A DNA stretch of 52,196 nucleotides, from assembly GCA_021772095.1 (NCBI GenBank), contig JADYXR010000031.1, forward strand, positions 1 through 52,196, given 5' to 3'. This DNA is from Candidatus Obscuribacter sp. GTDB taxonomy: Bacteria > Cyanobacteriota > Vampirovibrionia > Obscuribacterales > Obscuribacteraceae. Below are positions 16,098 to 26,300 of the stretch, one piece after another. The translations under genes were made by a program, and so were the position numbers. Numbering within the stretch: the first letter of the stretch is position 1; each line of letters begins with the position of its first letter. A model generated the notes under the pieces. It saw only the letters and a list, made by a program, of their open reading frames with translations, had not been told where the DNA came from and did no database searches.

Positions 16098-17577
16098 CAA
16101 ATCACTGCGCCTGGAGTTGCGACGTGCACTCTTATGGCCGCTTTGCCTCTTGTGGCTGGTCAGCACTTGCGGTGCTTATTTTCTGGCGGTAAGTTTCGCG
16201 AATGATTCTCACGATCACGCGCTATTGAACACGGCAGATTCAGTCATCGCTCGTTTGCGCGCGGATGGCTCGCGCGTTTGGGCAGACATTCCACCGGCTG
16301 CTCAAGCCATTCTTCGGCACAACGATCGTGACAGATTTTACTATCAGGTGATTTCAAAAGATGGTGTGCGAATTTCCGGCGACTCAGTTTTGCCGGGTCC
16401 TTATCCAAACTTAGCCGCTCGCGAACCGATTTTTCGCTATGGCACAATTGACGGCGAAGAAGTTCGCGTAGCTAGAGTCAGAGCCGAACTTGATAATTAT
16501 TCCGACAAGATTGTTCTGGTTCAAGTTGCCGAAACTTTGCATTCGCGACAACATCTGGCACATCAAATTTTGCTCAGTATTATCGTTCCGCAAATATTTT
16601 TGATCCTTCTTGGTGGCGTTGCTGTGTACCACAGCATTTCGCGAGGATTGCGGCTGTTAGCCACTCTTGAGCAGGCTCTGATTGAACGCACCAAGCTCGA
16701 TTTGACTCCACTCGATGACAAAGAAGTTCCATTGGAAGTGCGCTCGTTGGTCGGCGCGATCAATGAATTGCTGGCGAGATTGCGTGGTGATCTGGAATCA
16801 CAAAACCGTTTTGTCGCCAATGCTGCACATCAATTCCGCACACCACTGGCTGGTTTGAAGACTTACATCTACTATGCAAAACGGCTGCTCATGGGCGACG
16901 ACACCGGCGATGATCCGGAGATGCGCAAGAAGCAAATTAACACAGTTTTAGATCAAATAGATTCCGGAACGGATCGCATGACGCACCTGGCGAACAAACT
17001 ATTGTCGCTGGCGAAAGCGGATCACGCAGTTAGCAACAAAGCCACATTCGAAGCCGTTGATTTGAACATGATCGTTTCAGAAATCACGGCGGAACTTGTT
17101 GTCGAAGCCGTCAAGAAAGGCTTGGATCTTGAGTTTCTGTGCTCCGAAAATCCGGCGCTCGTAATGGGCAACCCGCACACTCTCACCGAGCTAGCTGAGA
17201 ATCTCATCGAAAACGCCGTTCTCTACACCGAATCAGGCGGTCGAGTCCTCGTTAGCGTCGTCAACACGGGACACGTCTTACTTGCGGTTCAGGACACCGG
17301 ACCCGGCATTCCGACTGAAGAGCGCGAACAAGTATTCGAACGTTTCTATCGAGCTCTCGGAACCGACGTACCCGGCAGCGGGCTGGGGCTGCCTATCGTC
17401 AAAGAGATCGCTATCGCACACAAAGCCGACGTAATCATCACAAGCGGACCCAGCGGTATTGGAACCACTGTCGCTGTGACATTCCCGGCGTTCTCGGAAA
17501 ATCTATTAGTTGAACGAAGAGAAAACGGATGGCAAAAGCGTCGCGAGGAACGCAATTACCATCATCCAGGTGATTGA
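16078..17577 (+). CDS. Sensor histidine kinase, TctE-like
   Basis: I place the start at TTG 16078, 20 bp inside the regulator gene, because AGGG lies 13 bases upstream; TTG 16066 is an alternative. The 499-residue protein has a first membrane helix at residues 20-40, a periplasmic sensor segment with YYQVISKDGVRISGDS (2CSK_N-like, as in TctE), a second helix near 165-190, a linker, then the H box NAAHQFRTPLAG with phospho-acceptor near H251. The ATPase part has the N box (ENLIENAVLYT), G1 (DTGPGIP), F box (FERFYR) and G2 (GSGLGLPI). All catalytic motifs are present. TctE relatives sense carboxylates; the ligand here is unknown. Confidence 0.9.
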   Translation: MKKSQPNKSLRLELRRALLWPLCLLWLVSTCGAYFLAVSFANDSHDHALLNTADSVIARLRADGSRVWADIPPAAQAILRHNDRDRFYYQVISKDGVRISGDSVLPGPYPNLAAREPIFRYGTIDGEEVRVARVRAELDNYSDKIVLVQVAETLHSRQHLAHQILLSIIVPQIFLILLGGVAVYHSISRGLRLLATLEQALIERTKLDLTPLDDKEVPLEVRSLVGAINELLARLRGDLESQNRFVANAAHQFRTPLAGLKTYIYYAKRLLMGDDTGDDPEMRKKQINTVLDQIDSGTDRMTHLANKLLSLAKADHAVSNKATFEAVDLNMIVSEITAELVVEAVKKGLDLEFLCSENPALVMGNPHTLTELAENLIENAVLYTESGGRVLVSVVNTGHVLLAVQDTGPGIPTEEREQVFERFYRALGTDVPGSGLGLPIVKEIAIAHKADVIITSGPSGIGTTVAVTFPAFSENLLVERRENGWQKRREERNYHHPGD

Positions 17578-17685
17578 TTTATGGTGCTTCCGGAAAAAAT
17601 CGCCGTTCATAGCTCAGCCCAGTGAAACAGTTACTGAAACAAGATTACCATAGACTTTTAAACCAAATGTTGGACGCGACTTAGC

Positions 17686-19707
17686 TTACTCGCCATCGCC
17701 GCGCTCGGTCGAGTACGCAGCGTCGTCGCCATTCTCCGCGACCATCAGCATCGACTCGGAGCCGTCCTCCGCGACCAGCACCAAAGCGTCCTCGACGGCA
17801 GCTACCGCCCCGTCCCCAGCCAGCAAGTCGGCAACCGGCAAAGGATGAAGTGCGACATAGATACTGCCGGCGACGTTCTTTGGCAGGCCCGGGCAGGCTT
17901 CTAGTTCTTCGAGGGTGGATTCTTTTAGTCTCAAAAACGTTCCGAAGTGGCCGAGAAGCAGTTTGCGTCGCGCTGCGCCTACGCCCTTAAGATCGTCGAA
18001 CTCTGACTTGAGAGATCGCGTCGCTCTGCGCTTGCGGTGGAAAGTGACGGCAAATCTGTGTGCCTCGTTGCGCACGCGTTGCAATAGATACAGCGCATCA
18101 CTTCGACGTGAGAGCAAAACTGGATCGCTTTTCTTTGGAAAAAATACTTCTTCGTGTTTCTTCGCCAACCCAACAATATCGAATCCATCAAAATTGAGAC
18201 CGCTTGGCACCAGCTCGTTGAGCGCTTCTAGCGCGGCTCCTAGTTGACCCTTGCCACCATCTATGATGATCAGATTTGGAAACGGTCTGCCCTCTGCAAG
18301 AACTCGCGCATAACGTCGTCCAACGACTTCTTTCATCGAAGCAAAGTCGTTTGGCTCGCCTTCCACTGACTTGATTTTGTATGTTCGATAATCGCTCTTC
18401 TTCGGCATGCCGCGCTCAAACACGACCATGCTGGCGACGTTGTCTGTTCCCGAAATATTCGATATGTCAAAACACTCAATTCGTCTAGGCAAGTGCACGA
18501 TGCCGAGTTCTTCTTTCAACTTGGTGAGAGCAGCTTCGCTGCGCGCATCCGAGTCATCATCAGGATTCGTGAGTTCGAGTTCAAGACTTTGCTGCGCATT
18601 TTTCTTTGCCATGTCGATCAAATTCGACTTGGGTCCACGCTGTGGAACGTAGAGTTTCACATTGCGCTGAGCCTTGCTGGTAAGCAGTTCTTGAATAGCA
18701 TTCGCATCTTCGAGATTATGTTGAACAAGAACTTCCGATGGCACATAAACATCTTCGCACTGCGCATAATATTGATCTACGAACGTTTGGAAAGCCTCAT
18801 CCCAACCAGTTTTCTCAGTGAGCGGCAAACAAACCGTTTCCGAAGAAACTAATTTCCCTTCGCGCACACGCATGATGCACGCAGCGAGAACCTTCTCTGT
18901 ATGCGCTTCTGCGATTACATCACTGCTGACCTTTTGACTTTCGAAAAAGACTTGTTGTTTTTCAATTACAGTTTCAAGCGCGCGGAGTCGATCGCGAATC
19001 TTCGCGGCTTGTTCGAAATCTAAACGATCCGACGCTGATTCCATCTCGGTCTTCAGTTGTTGCAGAACTTCGGTTTGTCGCCCGGAAAGAAAGAGTTCCA
19101 CCTGCTTCACTACTTTGTCATAAGTTTCTTCCACCACCAATTTTTGACATGGTGCAAAGCACAACCCGATGTAATAATTCATGCACGGTCGATCTTTGAA
19201 CAACGGCTTTTTGCGTTGCCGCATCGGAAAGACCTTTCTTAAGACGCGCACAGTCTCCCACATTTGACCAGTTTCAGTATATGGTCCAAAAACTTTGTTG
19301 CGTGGATGTTCCTTCTTATATCTCGCCGGATCGCGCACCATAATCAAACGCGGAAAAGCAACATCGTATGTGATCGCCAACCACGGATATCTGCGATCGT
19401 CTTTCAGCGCGATGTTGTAGCGCGGCATGTGCTGCCGAATCAAGGTCGCCTCGAGAAGCAACGCTTCCTTCTCGGAGAGCGTGACGATGGTGTCGAGCTT
19501 CACGACTTTCGGCATCATCACGTGCAGTTTCGGTCGCTCGCGCCACGAAGCTTGATTCCAATAAGACTTCACTCGCGACTTTAACGACAGAGCCTTGCCA
19601 ATATAAATAATCGCACCGGCGGCTTCGCGAAAGATATACACGCCAGGCTGATCCGAAAGCAACGACAGCTGCCGTTTCAACTCATCATTAATTTCGAAGT
19701 TGCCCAT
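17686..19707 (-). CDS. uvrC: UvrABC system protein C (excinuclease subunit)
   Basis: The 673-residue protein has the expected order: GIY-YIG nuclease at the N-terminus (GVYIFREAAGAIIYIGKA, residues 19-36) with LKSRVKSYW, the UVR motif near residues 205-235 (DRLDFEQAAKIRDRLRALE), the RNase H-like C-terminal nuclease (IECFDISNISGTDNVASMV, then IIDGGKGQL), and helix-hairpin-helix motifs (LKGVGAARRKLLLGHFG). UvrC makes the 3' and 5' incisions in nucleotide excision repair with UvrA and UvrB. A C-terminal tail of about 50 residues, rich in Ala, Asp and Glu, is extra. The ribosome site is weak. The call is secure. Confidence 0.97.
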   Translation of the reverse strand: MGNFEINDELKRQLSLLSDQPGVYIFREAAGAIIYIGKALSLKSRVKSYWNQASWRERPKLHVMMPKVVKLDTIVTLSEKEALLLEATLIRQHMPRYNIALKDDRRYPWLAITYDVAFPRLIMVRDPARYKKEHPRNKVFGPYTETGQMWETVRVLRKVFPMRQRKKPLFKDRPCMNYYIGLCFAPCQKLVVEETYDKVVKQVELFLSGRQTEVLQQLKTEMESASDRLDFEQAAKIRDRLRALETVIEKQQVFFESQKVSSDVIAEAHTEKVLAACIMRVREGKLVSSETVCLPLTEKTGWDEAFQTFVDQYYAQCEDVYVPSEVLVQHNLEDANAIQELLTSKAQRNVKLYVPQRGPKSNLIDMAKKNAQQSLELELTNPDDDSDARSEAALTKLKEELGIVHLPRRIECFDISNISGTDNVASMVVFERGMPKKSDYRTYKIKSVEGEPNDFASMKEVVGRRYARVLAEGRPFPNLIIIDGGKGQLGAALEALNELVPSGLNFDGFDIVGLAKKHEEVFFPKKSDPVLLSRRSDALYLLQRVRNEAHRFAVTFHRKRRATRSLKSEFDDLKGVGAARRKLLLGHFGTFLRLKESTLEELEACPGLPKNVAGSIYVALHPLPVADLLAGDGAVAAVEDALVLVAEDGSESMLMVAENGDDAAYSTERGDGE

Positions 19708-20047
19708 TTATCAGGTCTGCCCTAGCCATCCCAACACCATTATAATCTGTCCGGGTGCTGTTCCCCGGTTGGCACCGCGGTCAGATGGCTCCGTCTATCT
19801 ATATATACTAAGCGGGAATGACGACTGACGCCATTCCACCTGAAAGTATTGAAAATAACTTCAACAATTAAAACGGCACTTCAGCTTTCTAGCCGGTCCT
19901 GGTTGATTCGAACCTGTGTTTCAACTATTGAACCGCCGATATCGAACCGGAGCTTCAACCGTCCAACCTGTACTTGCTGAACCTGCACAACAAGGTCAGC
20001 GGCACCAATCGCAATACTACAACTCGTTTTATTTGGAGAGTCCGTCG
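19708..20047. other. Intergenic gap between radA and uvrC
   Basis: 340 bp without a supported gene. It contains a GC-rich patch near 19755-19785 and a TATATATA stretch near 19801. I looked for a tRNA fold and found none. It presumably holds the uvrC promoter. Confidence 0.5.
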
Positions 20048-21580
20048 TTAAAGCAACGGTTTCAAATCAGCAGCAAAGTCGTTTTCCATCAACGTGGCAA
20101 AATCGATTTCGTCTTTGAAACGATCAGAGCGCGATTTTTTAGTTTCCTCAGCACGTGCTTGCTGCGATAGATCGATGCCGGGCATCGCCAGAGCAAGTGC
20201 TTCGCTTAAGGTTTCGACTCCGACAACTTCCATTTTTTTGGAACCAACGTTGATCGGCAAATTACATTTGGGCACGATCGCTTTCAGGAAACCGAGACGT
20301 GCTGCTTCTTTGACACGACGTTCCAAACAAACTACCGGACGAACTTCGCCGGTCAATCCAACTTCTCCGATGAAAATCGTTGTCGAATCAACAGAACGAT
20401 CAAGCGCTGACGTGGCGATGGCAACGCCTACACCGAGGTCACCAGCTGGATCGTCGATATCTAATCCACCCACAATATTGACGTAGATATCGGCACGGCC
20501 GAGAGCCAATCCGACTTTCTTTTCCAGCACAGCAATCAATTGCAGCAATCGATTGTTGTCCCATCCATTTGCCAGACGACGCGGCGCACTATAGGTGGTG
20601 GCGCTCACAAGTGCTTGCACTTCCAACAATAGCGTTCGACTACCTTCGCCGGTTGCTATCACTGCGGTTCCGGACGCTGCTTGTTTCGTGCCGATCTTGC
20701 TCAAACGATCACCAAGCAGAAACTCGCTCGGGTTGCCGACTTCGGTCAGTCCTTCCTCCGTCATCGAAAAGATTGCGATCTCATTCGTTGATCCAAATCT
20801 ATTTTTCACTGGTCGCAAAATACGCAATTGTCTTGTGCGATCTCCTTCGAAATGCAAAACAACATCAACCATGTGTTCCAAGATTCGTGGACCAGCAATC
20901 GATCCTTCTTTGGTTACGTGACCGACCAAAATGGTCGCGACGTTGTTCGCTTTTGCGGAATTAATTATTAATTGAGCCGATTCTCGAACCTGGCTGACAG
21001 AGCCAGCCGCGCTTGTTAAATCGCGATGGAAAACTGATTGAATACTGTCGACAATAGCGACGCCGTTTTGAAACTCTTTCAGCGTTTCCGAAATCTTTAC
21101 CGAGTCTTGCTGCGTATCAACATGCACCTTGGAATCTTCCATGTTCAATCGACTGGCGCGAATGCGAACTTGCGTTGCCGACTCTTCTCCTGCAACGTAA
21201 AGCACACTTTGCGTCTTGCTTACGTGTCGAGCTACTTGCAGTAACAGTGTGGATTTCCCTATCCCGGGATCACCAGCCAGCAAAATTACGGCACCAGGCA
21301 CGAAACCACCGCCAAGCACTTCATCGAGCCCAGGTATCCCTGCGCATATCCGTTGCGAATGCGAACTCTTAAGATCTTGTAAAAGTGTAGGACGCGATTG
21401 CTCTTGCGTCTCTGAGTTTACAGAACGAGTAACACCTTTTGAAAATGCGCTTGCCGTCTCGGTTTGCGTGATTTCTTCAACAAGCGTCCCCCAACTTTCA
21501 CAAGCTGTGCATCGTCCTAAAAATCCAGAGGTTTGGAACCCACATTCCTGACAGGTCCAGCGTGAGCGCGGCTTTGCCAT
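20048..21580 (-). CDS. radA: DNA repair protein RadA
   Basis: The 510-residue protein has the full RadA/Sms layout: a zinc finger with C10, C13, C24 and C27, Walker A GDPGIGKSTLL near residue 103, the RadA-specific motif PVKNRFGSTNE, and a Lon-like C-terminal domain (IVGGLDIDDPAGDLGVGVAI) whose proteolytic residues are not expected to work. RadA is a RecA-related branch-migration factor in recombinational repair. AGGAGAATGTT precedes the ATG. The C-terminus extends about 50 residues past the Lon-like fold with a basic/acidic tail. It lies upstream of uvrC on the same strand but 340 bp away. Confidence 0.97.
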   Translation of the reverse strand: MAKPRSRWTCQECGFQTSGFLGRCTACESWGTLVEEITQTETASAFSKGVTRSVNSETQEQSRPTLLQDLKSSHSQRICAGIPGLDEVLGGGFVPGAVILLAGDPGIGKSTLLLQVARHVSKTQSVLYVAGEESATQVRIRASRLNMEDSKVHVDTQQDSVKISETLKEFQNGVAIVDSIQSVFHRDLTSAAGSVSQVRESAQLIINSAKANNVATILVGHVTKEGSIAGPRILEHMVDVVLHFEGDRTRQLRILRPVKNRFGSTNEIAIFSMTEEGLTEVGNPSEFLLGDRLSKIGTKQAASGTAVIATGEGSRTLLLEVQALVSATTYSAPRRLANGWDNNRLLQLIAVLEKKVGLALGRADIYVNIVGGLDIDDPAGDLGVGVAIATSALDRSVDSTTIFIGEVGLTGEVRPVVCLERRVKEAARLGFLKAIVPKCNLPINVGSKKMEVVGVETLSEALALAMPGIDLSQQARAEETKKSRSDRFKDEIDFATLMENDFAADLKPLL

Positions 21581-21693
21581 AACATTCTCCTATGGTCTGC
21601 CTATTGTACTCGCCACAATCTCAAAATCCGTTATACTCCTGTCATCCGCGGAAACCCAGTTGTCATCACGTCCCAGTTGTCAGTGGAGCTTTT

Positions 21694-22035
21694 ATGTCTA
21701 GTCGTGCATTAGTAATATCTATATCCGCAGCACTCATTGCGGTCACTGGATATGGTGTCATCAATACTCTCGACAAAGGTACCGCACTCAGTCTAAAAAA
21801 GAATGTAGCTGCGTTTATCAATAATCCTTTTGAAGTGTTTGAAAAACCGAAGTACGAAAACGCCATCGCTCAAAAATACGGCGGAACCGATCCTCACGGA
21901 CCTGATCCGCATGGCGACGACCCACACGATGAGATTCACGATCCAGGGTTACCAGCTAACGCTGACAGAAATGTCGGCAAGGCGCCTAAAGATGTATACG
22001 GCGGAACAGTTAACAACGATCAAAAGCCTTATTAA
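21694..22035 (+). CDS. Small membrane-anchored His/Asp/Pro-rich protein
   Basis: I chose the ATG at 21694, preceded by GTGGAG, giving 113 residues. Residues 5-25 are hydrophobic (ALVISISAALIAVTGYGV), a signal anchor or uncleaved signal. The outer part has basic and aromatic residues, then repeats of DPHG-like units (GTDPHGPDPHGDDPHDEIHD) and ends GGTVNNDQKPY. The His/Asp clusters could bind divalent metal, but this is only suggested by composition. It lies 68 bp upstream of lgt on the same strand, so the two are probably co-transcribed. I recognise no family. Confidence 0.65.
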   Translation: MSSRALVISISAALIAVTGYGVINTLDKGTALSLKKNVAAFINNPFEVFEKPKYENAIAQKYGGTDPHGPDPHGDDPHDEIHDPGLPANADRNVGKAPKDVYGGTVNNDQKPY

Positions 22036-22103
22036 GCAGAATTTGATTCCTGCCCGAGCGATAGTTTGCGATAAACTGTAGTTTCGGATAAGGAAACTCG
22101 CGG

Positions 22104-23186
22104 ATGATCTTTCAGTCTCCAGGACACATCCTGTTCACGCTAAATATTGCCTGGTGGGGAATCATTTTATTGCTCATCGCGGCTGCCGCGTGCTGGGTAT
22201 ACATGAATCGCAGCTGGAAGCTTGAGCCATGGTCAACTGGCTGGTGGACGGTCAACGGCATCATGCTCGGACTTTTCGCCCTCACTGTCGGGCAACGCGC
22301 GAAATACGTGATGCAAACCTGGGGTCAATACGCCGCCGCACCAATGGAGGCACTGACAACATGGTCGGTCTCCTGGCCGATCAGATGGTATGGCGCAATC
22401 ATCGCACTTGGTTTCGTAGTCGCATCTTACTTTGTAATTCAAAAAGCAAAACGCTGGCAGCTCGATGTGGAGGAGGTTACCAACCTCGCACTAATCGGTT
22501 TTCTCGGTGGTATCATCGGCGGCAGGCTGTATTTTGTGATGCTAAACTGGTCGAGCTTTTGGGCGCAGCCCAGCGAGATCATCGCCATGTGGCATGGTGG
22601 CATGTCGATCCACGGTGGTATCATCGGCGGTTTCTTAACCACCGTACTTTATTGCCGATATGCAAAACTTCCTGTACTTCGATGTCTGGACTTGGGCGCT
22701 TGCGGTCTGCCTATCGCACAAGCGATTGGTCGGTGGGGCAACTTCTTTAACTCGGAAGCGTTCGGCCGTCCCGTGCCTGACGATTTTCCATTGAAGTTGC
22801 GCATCACTGAAAACGTACCACCCGAATATTTCACTCACCAATTTTTTCATCCCACGTTTTTGTACGAGTGCGCGTGGAACCTCAGTATCTTCGCCTTCCT
22901 CTATTACTTCGCATCGAAAAAATTATATCGATATCCCGGTCTAGCTTTCTTGTTGTACCTCGATCTGTACTCGCTGGGTCGTCTCATGATTGAACCACTT
23001 CGCGTCGACAGCATCATGGCCGGCGCGCTTCCTGTACCGATCATCGCAAGCGCAGCCACAATGGTAATCTCCAGCGCGCTGGCACTGGGCCTGATCTGGT
23101 ACTACAAGAAAAACCCAGCAAAAATGTCGCCACCACTGGCGCCACTACCAACGGCACCATTGAGCGAGAGCGAGAAGGCCACGTAA
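22104..23186 (+). CDS. lgt: Phosphatidylglycerol-prolipoprotein diacylglyceryl transferase
   Basis: The 360-residue polytopic inner-membrane enzyme moves diacylglyceryl from phosphatidylglycerol to the lipobox cysteine of prolipoproteins. Diagnostic stretches are IRWYGAIIALGF, GGRLYFV, MSIHGGIIGG, the Lgt signature AIGRWGNFFNSEAFG and HPTFLYE near the end. Typical Lgt is about 260-300 residues. This one begins with about 85 extra residues containing two hydrophobic helices before the usual start of the fold, and has a Pro/Ala-rich C-terminal tail. TAAGGAAA precedes the ATG. A predicted lipoprotein is encoded in the same window at 40209-41717. Confidence 0.95.
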   Translation: MIFQSPGHILFTLNIAWWGIILLLIAAAACWVYMNRSWKLEPWSTGWWTVNGIMLGLFALTVGQRAKYVMQTWGQYAAAPMEALTTWSVSWPIRWYGAIIALGFVVASYFVIQKAKRWQLDVEEVTNLALIGFLGGIIGGRLYFVMLNWSSFWAQPSEIIAMWHGGMSIHGGIIGGFLTTVLYCRYAKLPVLRCLDLGACGLPIAQAIGRWGNFFNSEAFGRPVPDDFPLKLRITENVPPEYFTHQFFHPTFLYECAWNLSIFAFLYYFASKKLYRYPGLAFLLYLDLYSLGRLMIEPLRVDSIMAGALPVPIIASAATMVISSALALGLIWYYKKNPAKMSPPLAPLPTAPLSESEKAT

Positions 23187-23200
23187 TTACCTCTGGAAAT

Positions 23201-23233
23201 CGGAATTCGCAGTTCGGAATTCGTAGTTCGGAA
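23201..23233. repeat. 14-bp direct repeat
   Basis: CGGAATTCGCAGTT and CGGAATTCGTAGTT lie back to back, followed by CGGAA, in the short gap between the convergent genes lgt and the large TPR gene. One mismatch. No function is evident. Confidence 0.85.
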
Positions 23234-23338
23234 GTGGAGGTATCGAAGGCGAACAAATTTTCCTCAGCATGCGGACGCCAGTTCACGACGCGCAACGTGA
23301 ATCACGCACCATAGATGGTGCCGCATTAATTCTCTTGC

Positions 23339-26300
23339 TTAGCGCTTCTTACCTGCTGGTGCCGGCGGTGCGACTATCTTGAGTCTGTCTTTGACTGCGG
23401 CCGCGTTTGCTCCCGCTGGTTGCAATTGCAGATACTTTTGATAGTCCTTCTTCGCAGCTTCGTTTTGTTTTAGATCTTCATAGATCAAGCCGCGATAGTA
23501 GTAGGCATCAGCAAGACTTGGATTCTTATTGATCGCCGCACTGTATTCCTGCAAGGCGGAGGTGTTGTCCATATTGGCTTGCAGAGCGGTTCCCAGGTTA
23601 AGGTGGGTGTTTGCATCATCATTGATTTTGAGTGCGGCACGATAATCAGCGATTGCTCCAGCCAGATCGAATTTACCATCAGGAAGAGCTGTCGTCTGCT
23701 TTTGGATAGCGGAATCGATTAGCGGTTGCGCCTTGAATGCGCGCAGATTGGCTGCGGCATCTTTGTACGCTTTCTCGTTTGGATTCATGCTGGCAGCTTT
23801 ATCGTAATCCGCAATCGCGAGATCGACGTCGTTCTTCGCGGCGTCATTACGCGATTGATATGCGGTACCACGTCCATAGTAGTACGCTGGCTCGTTAGGT
23901 GAGCCGGCAATCGCCTTGCCGTATTCAACGAGGGCTTCATCGAATTTGCTCTCGCCCTGGAGTTTGACAGCGTCATTGTAAGCGGTTGAAACCTCAGCGC
24001 TAGCTTTTTGTTGAGCCGCTGTTTGAATCTTCTGCAATGCTTTTGGATCGGCCTTCAGATCTTTCATACGCTGATCCGCTTGCGGTTTGAACGTTCCACT
24101 CGGAGCATTCTGGATATACTGCGTGTAGTGCATGATCGCTTGATTAGCGTTACCATCGTTTTCATCGAGCACGGCTAAGAAGTACAGGTTGTCTGCTTTC
24201 GCCTTGCCACCAATTTTGTAGCCTTGCTCATACGCATTTCTGGCTTTAGCAAACTCGCCCATGTTCTGATAGCAGACCGCCAGGAAGGTCCAGCAGTCAG
24301 CGTTGTTAGGCGTGATCTTCAAGACTTCTTCGTATTTCGCAGCAGCACCTGGGAAATCTTGAGCTGTGTATTTCGCGTTAGCATCATTGATCAGCGGTTC
24401 AACTTTCGCGTCAGTCAATCCACCGAGATAGGTTTTGATCTGAGCGATTTGATCCTTATTACTGGTCAAGGTCAGGGCTTTCTCGTAGAACAATCTGGCG
24501 TTGTCGAGATCACCTTTTGCCTGATAGGCAGTAGCTATCGCGAACGGATAAGCGAATTCCTTAGGCATCGCTTGTGCCGCTTTCAGATACTCGGCGATGG
24601 CTTCATCGTATTTAGTGTTCTTCTGAAGGTCCATGCCCTTGGTGTAGGCATCTTCAGCGACCTTAGCATTGGCGATATCAGCAGTGGTGGAAAGCTTTTG
24701 TGTGTCACTGATGTTCTTAGTCAACGCATCGACTCGAGCTTTAGCATCAACGAAATAGGCGCCGGCAGAGCCAGCGGTTTTGACATAAAGTTGATAAAGA
24801 CTCAAGGCCTGTTTCCCATTATTGTCGTTTTCATCGATTCGGGCCATGAGGAACAAATTACCGAGTTCCGTTTTAGCATCGGCTTTGTAACCCTGATCGT
24901 AGGCTTGTCTTGCAAGCGCAAACTGATCTGAATTCTGATATGCACTTCCCAGGTTTGTCCAAATCTTTGCGTTTTCCGGTATCAACTGCAGTACTTGCTT
25001 ATACAGAATGATGGCACCGGCGTTGTCGCCAGCCTGTTGTTTGGAAACAGCTTGATCGACGAGCGGCTGAGCCTGATCCTGGTGAGCGGACTGAATCGCT
25101 TCATCCATAATCTTGGTATCGCCCTTGGTGAGCGATTTTGCTTTATTGTATTGAGCAATCGCGTCATCATAACGATTCAGCGCCTGAAGAACCGTTCCCT
25201 TGCCATAGACAAAATCAGGATTGTTAGGCATGATCGCAAGGGCTTTATCGTACTCAGAAAGCGCTTGATCGTACTGTTTATTGCCCTGCAATGTAGTCGC
25301 TTGCTTGAATGCATCGAACGCATCTTTCTCGTTGGCGAGATCCTTCTCAGACTTGATCTTCTGAGGCGCGCCACCCTTCGATAATGCGGCTAAACGTTCC
25401 TTAGCTTGTGCAACATAAGTTCCACCCGGAGCTTTCTGCAAATAGCTTGTGTAGTCAGCCATCGCTTCTGACGAACTGCCACCATCTTCATCGATGGTGC
25501 CGATGAAGTAGAGAACATCAACCCGACCTTTTGGGTCCAGATCGAATGCTTTTTTGTATGACACTTGAGCGCTCTTGTAGTCGGTAAACGAATACTGCGC
25601 GGCACCCATGTTGTACCAGACTTCGTCGTTCTTATCTCTAATCGCAAGATACTTGCGATAGCCTTCGATTGCCTGTGCGTACTTCTTCTCTTTGTGCAGA
25701 GCAAGAGCTTGATCGAGGAAAGGCTGTGCTTTCAGATCCAAAACTTCGTCGTACGCGTCGGCGTAGTTTTTGTTTTTCGCGTCAATGCCTTTGGCGATGC
25801 GGTATTCGCCTAACGCTGAATCGTAATCCTTCTTGGCCTGGAAAGCAGCACCAAGGTTGAAGTGGACGCCTGCATCATTGGCATCGAACTTCAACAGCTG
25901 ATTATAGGCTGCGATCGCCTCATCGAACTTGCCGACTTTGAATAGATCGTTGCCTTTCTTGGCGAGCGAATCGATCTGTTGATCTTGCAAGGCATCGCCT
26001 GCGGCTTTGACACCTTGCGCGGCGTCAGCATTGGCTTTGTTAAAGTTTAGTGCTTGCTTATAAGCCTGCATCGCATTCTGGAAATCTTTTTTGGCCTGGT
26101 ATGCCGAGCCCACGTTTACCCAGAGCTTGTCATTGTTAGGATCGAGAGCCAGAGCCATTTTGTACTTCTCGATCGCTGGATCGAATTTGCCCTGTTCCTG
26201 CAGACCAACACCATCGTTGATCAATCTGTCCACTTCTGCCTTTTTCTTTTGCGAATCTAGCTTACCAAGAAGCGCTTCGGCAGTAGGGTTTCGCTTGCCC

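Noticed and set aside
19741..19790. Possible tRNA in the radA-uvrC gap
   Set aside because: GC-rich with some pairing but no T-loop, anticodon arm or CCA-end pattern.
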